DNA of 64,000 nt from Kineothrix sp. MSJ-39 (GTDB lineage: Bacteria; Bacillota; Clostridia; Lachnospirales; Lachnospiraceae). Where the stretch lies: positions 1 to 64,000 of the forward strand of contig NZ_JAHLPN010000013.1 of NCBI RefSeq assembly GCF_018917935.1, given 5' to 3'. How positions within the stretch are numbered: position 1 is the first letter of the stretch; each line of letters begins with the position of its first letter. Under the pieces are notes generated by a model. The model saw only the letters and a list, made by a program, of their open reading frames with translations. It did not search any database and was not told the origin of the DNA. Positions 52,780 through 61,072 of this stretch are shown here, one piece after another. The translations under genes were made by a program, and so were the position numbers.

Positions 52780-53079
52780 ATGATCAAATTACCTAGAAGG
52801 CCAAAATTGGAAGGCGATGCACGTATTGAATACGGTATTATCAATCTTATGAAAAACAAAGGGTATTACAATTGCCGTGTAGTAAAAACATTAAAAAACG
52901 GAGCAAAAGTTTTTCAGATGATGGACAAAAACGACCATCCATGCTCTTGTATCTGGGCGCAGGCAGATGAAGAAAACTGGGTAAAGGTTTCTGAGATTGC
53001 CACAAAAGATGAAGCAACGATGATTGATCTTTATGAGCTCAGCCTGGAATCAGCGAATAAAGAATCCCATACACCGTAA
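52780..53079 (+). CDS. Hypothetical small cytosolic protein
   Basis: A 99-residue plus-strand gene. Segments are RIEYGIINLMKNKGYYNCRV, KTLKNGAKVFQMMDKNDHPC and WAQADEENWVKVSEI. There is no signal or membrane span. TTGGAGTG precedes the ATG, a consensus promoter lies upstream, and a terminator overlaps the stop, so it is an independent unit inserted in the otherwise leftward surface block. I do not recognise a family. Confidence 0.7.
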   Translation: MIKLPRRPKLEGDARIEYGIINLMKNKGYYNCRVVKTLKNGAKVFQMMDKNDHPCSCIWAQADEENWVKVSEIATKDEATMIDLYELSLESANKESHTP

Positions 53080-53092
53080 GGTGCATGGGATT
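53063..53092 (+). terminator. Terminator of the 99-residue gene
   Basis: AATCCCAT and CACC pair with GGTG and ATGGGATT around GTAA, followed by TTTTT on the plus strand. The stem includes the stop codon of the gene. Confidence 0.85.
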
Positions 53093-53115
53093 TTTACTTT
53101 CCACAAGATTTTATA

Positions 53116-55197
53116 CTATGCTGTCTCTTCCCCTTTTATCCCACTTGGATGCTGTCCGACCGGATGGAAAGTCGTGACAATTTTTTCTACCATTTCAACG
53201 ATTCCCGGATCATTCTCATAACTTGCTTTTGCAAGCTCCTCCAGATCCTGTAAAAACTGTGGCACATCAAACGGTATCGGTTTCCCGATATGAATCAGTT
53301 CATTATCGGTTTTCTTCAGTCCCTCTTCTGCCATCAGTTTTTCTTCATAAAGCTTTTCACCCGGACGAAGTCCTGTATAAACGATTTTAATATCTTCATC
53401 CGGTGTATGACCGGAAAGTTTAATGAGATTTCGTGCCAGAGTATCAATCTTGACAGGTTCTCCCATATCCAGCACAAAAATTTCACCGCCCCAGGCAAGC
53501 GTACCTGCCTGCAGAACCAGACTGACTGCCTCCGGAATTGTCATAAAGTATCGAATAATATCCGGATGCGTTACGGTTACGGGGCCACCTGCTTCAATCT
53601 GTTTCTTAAAAAGCGGAATCACAGAACCATTGCTTCCTAATACATTACCAAAACGTACAGCCACAAATTCTGTTCTGTTTCCATCCGAACGCTCACTCCG
53701 CATATGATCCAGACTAAGCGCTTCTCTTCTGTCATCATCTTCCGGATGATCCATGCTGTCAGGCATATGTTCGCCAATTTCCTTATCTACATGTGCATGC
53801 AGAAAAGGCAGGAGATCCATACGTTTTTCCTTGCTGACCATATCCATACTCTGAATCACCATCTCACAAAGTCTCTTGCTGGCACCCATAATATTGGTTG
53901 GATTGACAGCCTTATCTGTACTGATGAGCACAAATCTTTTTGCACCGTATTTCAATGCTGCATACGCGGTTTTATAAGTACCAACTACATTATTCTTGAT
54001 TGCTTCATTCGGGCTGTTTTCCATCAACGGTACATGCTTATGCGCAGCTGCATGGAAGACAAGTTCCGGTCTGTAGGTTTCAAAAAGCCAATTGACACGA
54101 CGGCTGTCCCTGACCGAACCAATCAGCACAACCAGATTCAGTTCCGGAAATTTCTTTTTCAGTTCCTGCTCAATATCATAAGCATTATTCTCGTAAATAT
54201 CAAAAATAATAAGCTGCTTTGGTTTATGTCCCGCAATCTGTCTGGCAAGCTCGCTTCCGATACTGCCGCCACCGCCTGTGATCAGGATTACTTTATCCTG
54301 AATATATGCAAAGATTGCATCCATATCCACCTTGATCGGTTCACGCCCGAGAAGATCCTCTACCGCAACCGGTTTCATTTTACGCAGAAGCACTTCTCCG
54401 TTTGCCAACTGATAAACACCCGGCAGTCTCTTAATCTCACAGCCTGTTTCTTTACAAATTGTCATATATTCTCTTACTGTTTCCGCACTTGCTGTCGGAA
54501 TCGCAAATAAGATCTGATCAATATTATATTTTTCTATATTCTGAAAGATGGTATCTCGATTGCCTGCCACCGGAATACCTTCCAGGTACATTCCGATCTT
54601 GTGTGGATCATCATCAATAAAACAACAGGCAAAACCATCTGATTCTTCTGAGTTATTTAGTTCGCGGGCTATCATATGCCCCGCAGCACCTGCACCAATG
54701 ATCATGGCATTATGCCGTTTTTTCCCTTTGTTTTCTTTTCTGCTACGTTCCAGGCTGATGAAACGATAAGAAAAACGAAGTGCGGTAATCAGTATAAACT
54801 GCGCAACCGCTCCAACCATATAATAAGAAATAGGCATTCTCTTCACAAATATCGTGATGCATACGATCTGTACAATCGTTGTGGAAAGAGAAGCTAACAT
54901 AATACGATTCAATTCATTAAAACTGGCATATCGCCATAAACTGTTATACAGCCTGCAACAATAAAACAGAACAATACAGACTGCCGTATAAAACGGTGCG
55001 AATTTTAAAAACGCATTCAGGTATTCCCCCGGAATGTGAGAAAACTGAAAATCAAACCGTAATAAAAGTCCAAAAAAATACGAAAAATTCACTGCAACAA
55101 TATCATAAATAAGCAAATAAAATGATACCATATTCCAGTGTTTTTTTTCGTGTCCGGTTATTTCTGTATGTAATTCCTTCTGCTCATCTTTCTGCAT
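53116..55197 (-). CDS. CapD/FlaA1-type polysaccharide biosynthesis nucleotide-sugar dehydratase
   Basis: A 693-residue membrane-bound protein. Four N-terminal spans (about 25-140) precede a first Rossmann domain (AMIIGAGAAGHMIARELNNS) and the catalytic SDR domain (ILITGGGGSIGSELARQIAG). NPTNIMGASKRLCEMVIQSM follows, where the usual YxxxK is replaced by the MGASK form of the family. Members dehydrate UDP-GlcNAc to the 4-keto-6-deoxy sugar. A Glu/Asp/His/Arg-rich insertion (IGEHMPDSMDHPEDDD, about residues 460-500) separates the lysine motif from VAVRFGNVLGSNGSV and is unusual. GGAGAGATATCT precedes the ATG. Confidence 0.9.
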   Translation of the reverse strand: MQKDEQKELHTEITGHEKKHWNMVSFYLLIYDIVAVNFSYFFGLLLRFDFQFSHIPGEYLNAFLKFAPFYTAVCIVLFYCCRLYNSLWRYASFNELNRIMLASLSTTIVQIVCITIFVKRMPISYYMVGAVAQFILITALRFSYRFISLERSRKENKGKKRHNAMIIGAGAAGHMIARELNNSEESDGFACCFIDDDPHKIGMYLEGIPVAGNRDTIFQNIEKYNIDQILFAIPTASAETVREYMTICKETGCEIKRLPGVYQLANGEVLLRKMKPVAVEDLLGREPIKVDMDAIFAYIQDKVILITGGGGSIGSELARQIAGHKPKQLIIFDIYENNAYDIEQELKKKFPELNLVVLIGSVRDSRRVNWLFETYRPELVFHAAAHKHVPLMENSPNEAIKNNVVGTYKTAYAALKYGAKRFVLISTDKAVNPTNIMGASKRLCEMVIQSMDMVSKEKRMDLLPFLHAHVDKEIGEHMPDSMDHPEDDDRREALSLDHMRSERSDGNRTEFVAVRFGNVLGSNGSVIPLFKKQIEAGGPVTVTHPDIIRYFMTIPEAVSLVLQAGTLAWGGEIFVLDMGEPVKIDTLARNLIKLSGHTPDEDIKIVYTGLRPGEKLYEEKLMAEEGLKKTDNELIHIGKPIPFDVPQFLQDLEELAKASYENDPGIVEMVEKIVTTFHPVGQHPSGIKGEETA

Positions 55198-55271
55198 AGA
55201 TATCTCTCCTCATATATTCAGGCCGCGCCATTGCGTCCCCCCGGCCTTTTCACTGGGTTTACAGGGTTTAA

Positions 55272-55295
55272 CTGACAAGGCCGAAGCCTTGTCAG
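55272..55295 (-). terminator. Terminator-like hairpin after the small LRR_5-like gene
   Basis: CTGACAAGGC pairs with GCCTTGTCAG around CGAA. The T-tract is weak (GTTAAAC). It lies 32 nt past the stop. Confidence 0.65.
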
Positions 55296-55326
55296 GACCC
55301 TCAGATACATTCAATGTACGGTAAGA

Positions 55327-55806
55327 TTATTTTACACGTTTAATCGTTCCCTTGAATCCTGCTTTCTGAAGAGCTTTCTTGTATTTATTGAAAGCACTCT
55401 TGCTCAGACCCTTTACATTGATTGTAATCTTCTTCTGCTGTTTCTTTGTCAGACCCTTAAATGCGTTTTTCTCGAATTTAACCTTGTTTCCTGAAACAGT
55501 GATTGTTTTAAGGTTTTTAGCGTTTTTAAAAGCACCCTTTTTAACAGTTGTTTTGCTCTTTGCAGCAAAAGTAATTGTTGTTGTCTTCTTGTTAATAGCG
55601 CCTGCTTTAATTGTCTTTACAGACTTAGAAAACTTAACAGCTTTCTTTGCCGGAGCTTTAGAAACAGTCTTCTTTGTAACTACAGTAACTTTTACTGGAG
55701 TTGTAGGGCTCTTTACAGCTGTTGTATCAGCAGCAAATGCTACACTTGAAAGAATTAAGCTGGATGCTAAAACACCTACTAAAACCTTTTTCAGTGACTT
55801 GAACAT
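55327..55806 (-). CDS. Small secreted LRR_5-like protein
   Basis: A 159-residue exported basic protein. The signal peptide (KKVLVGVLASSLILSSVAFA) is followed by a Lys/Thr/Val-rich linker and repeats of BspA/LRR_5 type (AKSKTTVKKGAFKNAKNLKT, VKFEKNAFKGLTKKQQK). A C-terminal YKKALQKAGFKGTIKRV mirrors the end of the 1239-residue surface protein (YKKWLKKKGIP). AAAGGAGGATAAATCC precedes the ATG. The role is unknown; its place inside the polysaccharide cluster suggests a matrix or surface function. Confidence 0.75.
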   Translation of the reverse strand: MFKSLKKVLVGVLASSLILSSVAFAADTTAVKSPTTPVKVTVVTKKTVSKAPAKKAVKFSKSVKTIKAGAINKKTTTITFAAKSKTTVKKGAFKNAKNLKTITVSGNKVKFEKNAFKGLTKKQQKKITINVKGLSKSAFNKYKKALQKAGFKGTIKRVK

Positions 55807-55888
55807 TGGATTTATCCTCCTTTCCTCAAAGAATATTTATGAAAACCGCAAAGCGGATTTCACCGACTATACCTGTCATCCTATCCTA

Positions 55889-56644
55889 TTACTTCTTATC
55901 GCCATAGTAGCCATAGCCATAGCCGTAGCCTTTACCATAGCCATAGCTCTTTCCGTAATAGCCGCCATACTGCTTGTAATAATAGCCGCCGCCTGCACCT
56001 TTGACACGATTCAGGACTACACCCAAAAGCGGACAGCCGGCCCGTTCAAGCTGCAATGCTGAGTTTTTTACAATATTCTTTGGTGTTGCATTTCCTCTGA
56101 CTACCAGCACTGCACCATCGCAGAGCGATCCGATCCTCTCTCCGTCAGATACGAGATTCAACGGCGGTGCATCTACAAATACATATCGATAGTTTGCAGC
56201 CAGCTGATCCAGCATTTCCTCAAACTTGTGGTTTTCAAGCAATATACTTGGGTTTACAACATTATCATTATTTGGCAGGATATCCCCGTGTTCATACTGT
56301 GTATGAAGCACTGCCTCCTCCAGTTTTATGTCATTGGCAAGATAATAAGAGCTTCCAAGGATCTTACTGCCGTCTTCTTTTTTCAGCCCATACTTATCTA
56401 CCATAACGGACTTACGCATATCCGCATCTACCAGAATACTGTCAACACCGGTCTCTGCCATCTGACGCCAAAGCTGCATTGCCACAAAGCTCTTTCCCTC
56501 ATCAGGCATTGTGCTGATTACCATAATCTTCTTAACATCTTCTCCCAAAAAGCTCATGTTGACACGCAGTCTGTTGACTGCTTCCTCTATCGCATAAGGA
56601 AGGGTCGGCATATTTTCGATTGTAATCTGATTTTTCCGGTTCAT
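55889..56644 (-). CDS. CpsD/CapB-type bacterial tyrosine kinase
   Basis: A 251-residue cytoplasmic BY-kinase. The Walker A-like loop is ISTMPDEGKSFVAMQLW, Walker A' is ILVDADMRKS, Walker B is YVFVDAPPL. The C-terminal tail (GKSYGYGKGYGYGYGYYGDKK in part) is dense in Tyr and Gly, with about thirteen Tyr in the last 35 residues, the autophosphorylation cluster. It starts directly after the Wzz gene stop (TAAATG), so CpsC and CpsD are coupled. It works with the membrane activator CpsC and is reset by CpsB. Confidence 0.92.
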   Translation of the reverse strand: MNRKNQITIENMPTLPYAIEEAVNRLRVNMSFLGEDVKKIMVISTMPDEGKSFVAMQLWRQMAETGVDSILVDADMRKSVMVDKYGLKKEDGSKILGSSYYLANDIKLEEAVLHTQYEHGDILPNNDNVVNPSILLENHKFEEMLDQLAANYRYVFVDAPPLNLVSDGERIGSLCDGAVLVVRGNATPKNIVKNSALQLERAGCPLLGVVLNRVKGAGGGYYYKQYGGYYGKSYGYGKGYGYGYGYYGDKK

Positions 56645-57439
56645 TTAATTGCCCTCCTTCTGCTTTTGTTTTCTCTCTTTTTTCTTTTGCTTACGGATTT
56701 CTTCCTCTGCCTTATCATCAATACCTTCCAGATTTCCTTCCGGAATAACCGTAAGTGGCATAACACCAAATGCTTTCTCCACATCCTCTGCAGATTTAAA
56801 GGTATCATCCATAATAAATCTCACTACCAGTACACCGCCGACAAGGATCAGGGCAAGCAATGCTCCTATGATCGTATTTTTCGGCAGACTCGGTGAGCTT
56901 TTATGCTTTGGTGTAATCGCAAGCTCTGCAATATTCGGTGTTGCGGTCTCCATAACCTCAGGCACGTAGGATACCGCCTTATTGGCCAGTGCATTGGCAA
57001 TATCTCTTGCCTCCACCGGATCGGTCGATTCAATCGTGATTGCCAAAAGTCTTGTTTTATTGATTGCACCGATTGTTGTCATAGCAAGCAGTTCATCATA
57101 TGTATAATCCAAATGCAGTTCCTCAATGATCTCTTCGAAGATCGGTCTGACCTTTAAAAGTTCTACATAATCATCTGACAAGGAAGTACCCAGATTTAAA
57201 TCAGACAGATTAACAATGGAATCACTTGACGCCGATACCATGTAGACCTTTGAAGTCGCCTGATATTTGGGGGTGATCAGAAAATATGTGATCAGTCCTG
57301 CTATCACTGCACCTACAGCAAATGCTGCAAGCAGCCATACGATCTTTGCCTTTAAGTAGTAAAATAATTCCAAGAGATCAATCTCTGTCTCTTCATTCTG
57401 ATTTTGCTGCACCTGCAGCTTTTCATTTTGCTGACTCAT
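56645..57439 (-). CDS. Wzz/CpsC-type chain-length determinant and kinase activator
   Basis: A 264-residue membrane protein with two spans (VWLLAAFAVGAVIAGLITYF and NTIIGALLALILVGGVLVV) enclosing an extracytoplasmic Wzz domain (PKYQATSKVYMVS, LLAITIESTDPVEARDIANA). The Pro-rich motif before the second span (PSLPKNTI) and the short cytosolic tail fit activation of CpsD. GGAAGGAACAACAAAC precedes the ATG. Confidence 0.9.
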   Translation of the reverse strand: MSQQNEKLQVQQNQNEETEIDLLELFYYLKAKIVWLLAAFAVGAVIAGLITYFLITPKYQATSKVYMVSASSDSIVNLSDLNLGTSLSDDYVELLKVRPIFEEIIEELHLDYTYDELLAMTTIGAINKTRLLAITIESTDPVEARDIANALANKAVSYVPEVMETATPNIAELAITPKHKSSPSLPKNTIIGALLALILVGGVLVVRFIMDDTFKSAEDVEKAFGVMPLTVIPEGNLEGIDDKAEEEIRKQKKKERKQKQKEGN

Positions 57440-57489
57440 GTTTGTTGTTCCTTCCGGCTGTTTTACTGATTTCTGTATTCCGCTCTATT

Positions 57490-58518
57490 TTAATCATCTT
57501 CGGATTTTCCGGTATCGACAAGCGGATAAAGTTTCATGACATTCTCTTTTAAAGATGTCTCATCTGCATAAAATTCATTATGCACCTGCCCATCTCCAAG
57601 TCTGTCATTCCCCAGTTTTGTTTCTCCCTCAATCTGTAAAAATCCCAGTGACTCATACTGATCCATATTTTTAGCAAGCTTTGTGATCGCATTCATATTC
57701 AGATCAGATGTGGCATATGTCATGATCTGGTCATACGCTTTTGCGAGAAATTTCGCATCCTGCGCATTCTGCTCCCGGATTTTTTTCGTCGCTGCTTCCA
57801 GGTAGGCTTTCTGCCTTCTCATACGACTGAGATTTGTTCCATCCCCGACTTCCATCCTTCCTCTCAGAAAGATTGCTGCCTGTTCATCCGTAAGCGTTAT
57901 TGTCTCTCCAGGCTTCATCTGTACATCCTCTGCTGAGAAATCATCTTCAAGCGTCACCGTGACACCTCCAAGGACATGATTCAGATCAGATATATGATCC
58001 ATCGGAATGGCAAGATAACCACCAATCGGGACATCATGTAAATAGGTAGAAACGGCATTCACTGTATTGATACAGCTTTGTCTCTTAGATCCGCCGTATG
58101 CATGCGCCAGACAGAGATACATTTCATTGTACATATCCACATCGCCGCTTTTATCCATCATCGGGATCTCAGCCACACTATCACGGTTCAATGCAAGAAA
58201 TCCATATTTCTTATCTGTTTCATCAATTACCATAAGCATCAGGAAATCCGCCATAGAGCCTTCGTACTGTTCTCCTTTGACATTTTCATTTCCACTTCCG
58301 TCTGTTCCCATGATCAGATAACTTTTTACCGGATGGTCCAGCTCATAGATTTCACCATCAAATACAATGTCATTATCACTGGTCAGATAAGCATCTTCTC
58401 CATCGGTCTCGACCGTATTTCTTTCATCGATCTTCTGCAGCACTACGTAGAGAACTACGATCAGAATGACGAAAACACCTATTCCCAATATTATCTTTAT
58501 CTTTTTTGCTTTGGTCAT
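57490..58518 (-). CDS. LytR-CpsA-Psr (LCP) family protein
   Basis: An LCP protein of about 342 residues. One N-terminal span (IKIILGIGVFVILIVVLYVV) anchors an extracytoplasmic LCP domain with SYLIMGTDGSGN, FLALNRDSVAEIP and FLRGRMEVGDGTNLSRMRRQ; the last Arg pair binds pyrophosphate in relatives. LCP enzymes transfer glycopolymers from lipid carriers to peptidoglycan. The start (58518) overlaps the CpsB stop by ATGA. The 56 upstream codons lie in the cpsB gene and are not used. Confidence 0.88.
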   Translation of the reverse strand: MTKAKKIKIILGIGVFVILIVVLYVVLQKIDERNTVETDGEDAYLTSDNDIVFDGEIYELDHPVKSYLIMGTDGSGNENVKGEQYEGSMADFLMLMVIDETDKKYGFLALNRDSVAEIPMMDKSGDVDMYNEMYLCLAHAYGGSKRQSCINTVNAVSTYLHDVPIGGYLAIPMDHISDLNHVLGGVTVTLEDDFSAEDVQMKPGETITLTDEQAAIFLRGRMEVGDGTNLSRMRRQKAYLEAATKKIREQNAQDAKFLAKAYDQIMTYATSDLNMNAITKLAKNMDQYESLGFLQIEGETKLGNDRLGDGQVHNEFYADETSLKENVMKLYPLVDTGKSEDD

Positions 58519-59243
58519 AACCCAAGTAACCTTTCTCCGAGACTGTCGATCCGATCCAGCCTGTCCGTACCGATTTTTTCCCCGATCACCGCTCTGCCCA
58601 TTTTCAGATTTGGCTTTCTGACAGTCATATTGTGCGCATCCGATCCAAGCAAAACATCCCGATCCTCTGCCAATAATGAAAGACATTGTTTTTTCTTCTT
58701 TCTGCCTGCAAAATCAGTCAGCTTATCTCCTTCCAGAAAACTTCCGGCATTCAGCTGCACGATAAGAGGAAGCGCTAACACCTGTCTCATAACTTTACTG
58801 TCCTTTTGAAACTGAAAATACCGTTCGACATGAGCCAGAATCACAGTAAAATTTCTTTTGGTTACCAAAAGTTTTACGTCCTCAAAAATAGCTTTTGTCC
58901 ACTGGCAAAAAGGCATTTCCAATAGTAACAGATCCGTTCCCTGTACACAAAGTTCAGATACCATCTCTGCCTTACCAATACCACCAAAATAGTATACTTC
59001 AGCGCCCAAGAAGGTTCTTAGATTCATATTTTCAAATTGTACTGCTGATTGTAAGTGTGAAAAGCTGTTTGCCCGCTTTTCCAAGAAATGACCTACGGAA
59101 TCCCTCTGCGCATAAAAATGCGGTGTAAATATGATTGTGTCTATCCCCTGATTCATTTCCTCACTGATGAGAGCTTTAGACTCTTCTATATTCCTGCTGC
59201 CATCATCAATCCCCGGTAAAATATGACAATGAACGTCTATCAT
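58515..59243 (-). CDS. CpsB/CapC-type protein-tyrosine phosphatase (PHP family)
   Basis: A metal-dependent phosphatase of about 242 residues with PHP-like metal motifs: MIDVHCHILPGIDDGSRNIE, TPHFY, EMPF, AHVERYF and LLGSDAHNM. It dephosphorylates CpsD and so controls chain length and export. The ATG at 59243 is chosen because TGGAGATACACCA precedes it. The ORF is open 30 codons further, but that part covers the promoter. It is the first gene of the surface operon. Confidence 0.93.
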   Translation of the reverse strand: MIDVHCHILPGIDDGSRNIEESKALISEEMNQGIDTIIFTPHFYAQRDSVGHFLEKRANSFSHLQSAVQFENMNLRTFLGAEVYYFGGIGKAEMVSELCVQGTDLLLLEMPFCQWTKAIFEDVKLLVTKRNFTVILAHVERYFQFQKDSKVMRQVLALPLIVQLNAGSFLEGDKLTDFAGRKKKKQCLSLLAEDRDVLLGSDAHNMTVRKPNLKMGRAVIGEKIGTDRLDRIDSLGERLLGL

Positions 59244-59294
59244 TGGTGTATCTCCATTTAATTGAAAGGTCCTTATATATTGTACCAATGTCAA

Positions 59295-59323
59295 ATTATA
59301 CGCAATAATGCATTTTCTGTCAA
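59295..59323 (-). promoter_or_regulatory. Perfect consensus SigA promoter of the surface polysaccharide operon
   Basis: Minus strand TTGACA (59318-59323), 17-nt spacer, TATAAT (59295-59300), a full match. It lies about 50 nt ahead of cpsB and fixes the cpsB start. Confidence 0.85.
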
Positions 59324-59532
59324 GCATTGTCAAAAGCCGTCACACACATTGTCACATATATAATTCCATCTATTCCGGTCATAATTTCGTTATATTCTGA
59401 CACTTTTTGCAGCTGTCCGTCCTATCACATTTTGGAAATTGTAACTATTTACCAAAATAAGGAATTGCAATTTCATTTGTTTCGTAATTATGTCAGTTTT
59501 CAATCTGCCCGGATCATTTTCTGAAGATTTTC

Positions 59533-60849
59533 TTAATTATGTTCTAACATATTTTCTATAAAAATCCCATATCCCTTTTCCGGCTGCTTCACAAGCACAT
59601 GGGTAACTGCGCCCACGATCTTTCCGTTCTGCAGGATCGGGCTGCCACTCATGCCCTGCACGATCCCTCCGGTCTTGGCCAGAAGCTCCGGATCCGTCAC
59701 TGTCAGTGTAATATTCTGGTTACTGTCCTCTTCATAGCGAAGCCGTGTGATCTCGATGTCATAAAATGCACCTGTTCCATCAAAAGAGGTATAGATCTGA
59801 GCAGCACCTTCCCTGATCTCCTGCTTAAACGCGATAGGGTATTTCATATTTCCTTTCACATCGCTTTCTCCGGATGCAGCCGCACTTGTCTCTATGATCA
59901 CCTCATCTTGGCTGTCAGATCCGGATGGTTTACAAAAGCTTCCATAGATCCCGGCTTCCGTATTTTCCTCGATCCTGCCAAGGTAATCTTCTTCCTCAAA
60001 GCTGAGAACGCCTGTCAGTTCCCCCGGTTTTGTCCCATCCGATGTATGGACTGCCAGAATACAGGTATCATAAATACTGCCTTTGGAAAGTGCCAATAAT
60101 TCTCCGATATCCGCATCCGCGATGCCATGTCCCAAGGCACCAAAATGCCCATCTGCTGTCTCATAGGTCATTGTCCCGATTCCCTGCGCACTGTCTCTGA
60201 CCCATACTCCTATCTTATAGACACCCTCCTCGCACTGCGCCGGTGTAATACGCACCTCTGACCTTTCTCCGTTTCTTTGGATCGTAAAGATCATCTGCTC
60301 CCCATTACTGTTTTTGATTCTGTTCACAAAATCTTTTTTGCCTTCCAGATCTGTATGATCGATCTGCACGACATAATCCCCGGACTGCAGGATGCCATCT
60401 GCCGGACAGACAGATTCCCCACCACTGCCTGTAAATGCGCCGGTATCGATCACAAGCACGCCCGGTGTCTTTAAATAAATGCCGATTGGTTTACCGGAAA
60501 CCATCACATCCTGCTCCGCCACTGTCTGCATCTGCACGGTTTTCAGCGGAATGATCCCCAGAAAACGGAGCTGCATTTCATAACTGGTTCCTGTATCGGA
60601 AGTCATATGGAAAGCAGATACCACAGGTGTTGTGATCCTTGTACTATCTTTGCTGCGATCTGCACCTGTTGTCTGTACCGCAGCAGAAACCGGAATCCCG
60701 ATGTCCAGTTCCTCTGTCTGTCCTTTACGCAGCAGGATTTGATCGGGGATCATTTTTTTGATCCGGTAGCCCAGAAAGCCGATCAGAAGCAGACTGAGTA
60801 ATAATATGAAAAACAGCATATATCTGTAAATTTTTCTGGCTCTGTCCAT
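59533..60849 (-). CDS. spoIVB: SpoIVB peptidase
   Basis: A serine peptidase of about 438 residues, S55 family. It is secreted from the forespore to trigger SigK-processing. An N-terminal span (YMLFFILLLSLLLIGFLGYR) anchors it. A PDZ domain (DGILQSGDYVVQIDHTDLEG) follows, and then the catalytic part with ALGHGIADADIGE (His) and GGIVQGMSGSPILQNGK (Ser). The ATG at 60849 has GGAAAGG close upstream. It follows recN, the usual order, but spo0A is not downstream. Confidence 0.93.
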   Translation of the reverse strand: MDRARKIYRYMLFFILLLSLLLIGFLGYRIKKMIPDQILLRKGQTEELDIGIPVSAAVQTTGADRSKDSTRITTPVVSAFHMTSDTGTSYEMQLRFLGIIPLKTVQMQTVAEQDVMVSGKPIGIYLKTPGVLVIDTGAFTGSGGESVCPADGILQSGDYVVQIDHTDLEGKKDFVNRIKNSNGEQMIFTIQRNGERSEVRITPAQCEEGVYKIGVWVRDSAQGIGTMTYETADGHFGALGHGIADADIGELLALSKGSIYDTCILAVHTSDGTKPGELTGVLSFEEEDYLGRIEENTEAGIYGSFCKPSGSDSQDEVIIETSAAASGESDVKGNMKYPIAFKQEIREGAAQIYTSFDGTGAFYDIEITRLRYEEDSNQNITLTVTDPELLAKTGGIVQGMSGSPILQNGKIVGAVTHVLVKQPEKGYGIFIENMLEHN

Positions 60850-60893
60850 GGTTGTTTCCTTTCCATACGTCATGTATCTGCTACAGACTCGAA

Positions 60894-61053
60894 AATCCTG
60901 CCAGCTCTGCTGTCAGCCGCGCTTCGCGCTTTTGATTTTCTCGTTGTACGCTCAGGCGAAATCAAATGTCAGCTTCGCTGCCGCTTGATTTCGTTACCTC
61001 GCTACATGACATAACGCACATACTAAAGATTTCTCTTTTAGTATGTGCGTTAT
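60894..61053. repeat. Inverted-repeat cluster between recN and spoIVB
   Basis: Three inverted pairs are packed into 160 bp. GAAAATC (60895 onward) pairs with GATTTTC near 60943. CGAAATCAA (60957-60965) pairs with TTGATTTCG (60985-60993) and encloses CAGC/GCTG. A perfect 17-bp stem (ATAACGCACATACTAAA, 61011-61027 with 61037-61053) is followed by ATTTTT on the plus strand only. It is therefore a good terminator for plus-strand transcription, whereas recN runs the other way. Confidence 0.65.
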
Positions 61054-61072
61054 TTTTCAGGTTAGTTTGGTA

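Noticed and set aside
52617-52859. Minus-strand 80-codon frame
   Set aside because: It overlaps the promoter and start of the plus-strand 99-residue gene, has an odd composition and lacks a ribosome site.
55379-56062. A 227-codon plus-strand open frame opposite the BY-kinase and LRR_5-like genes
   Set aside because: It is antisense to two well-supported genes and has no ribosome site. Its hydrophobic composition comes from reading Lys/Ala-rich and Tyr/Gly-rich codons on the opposite strand.
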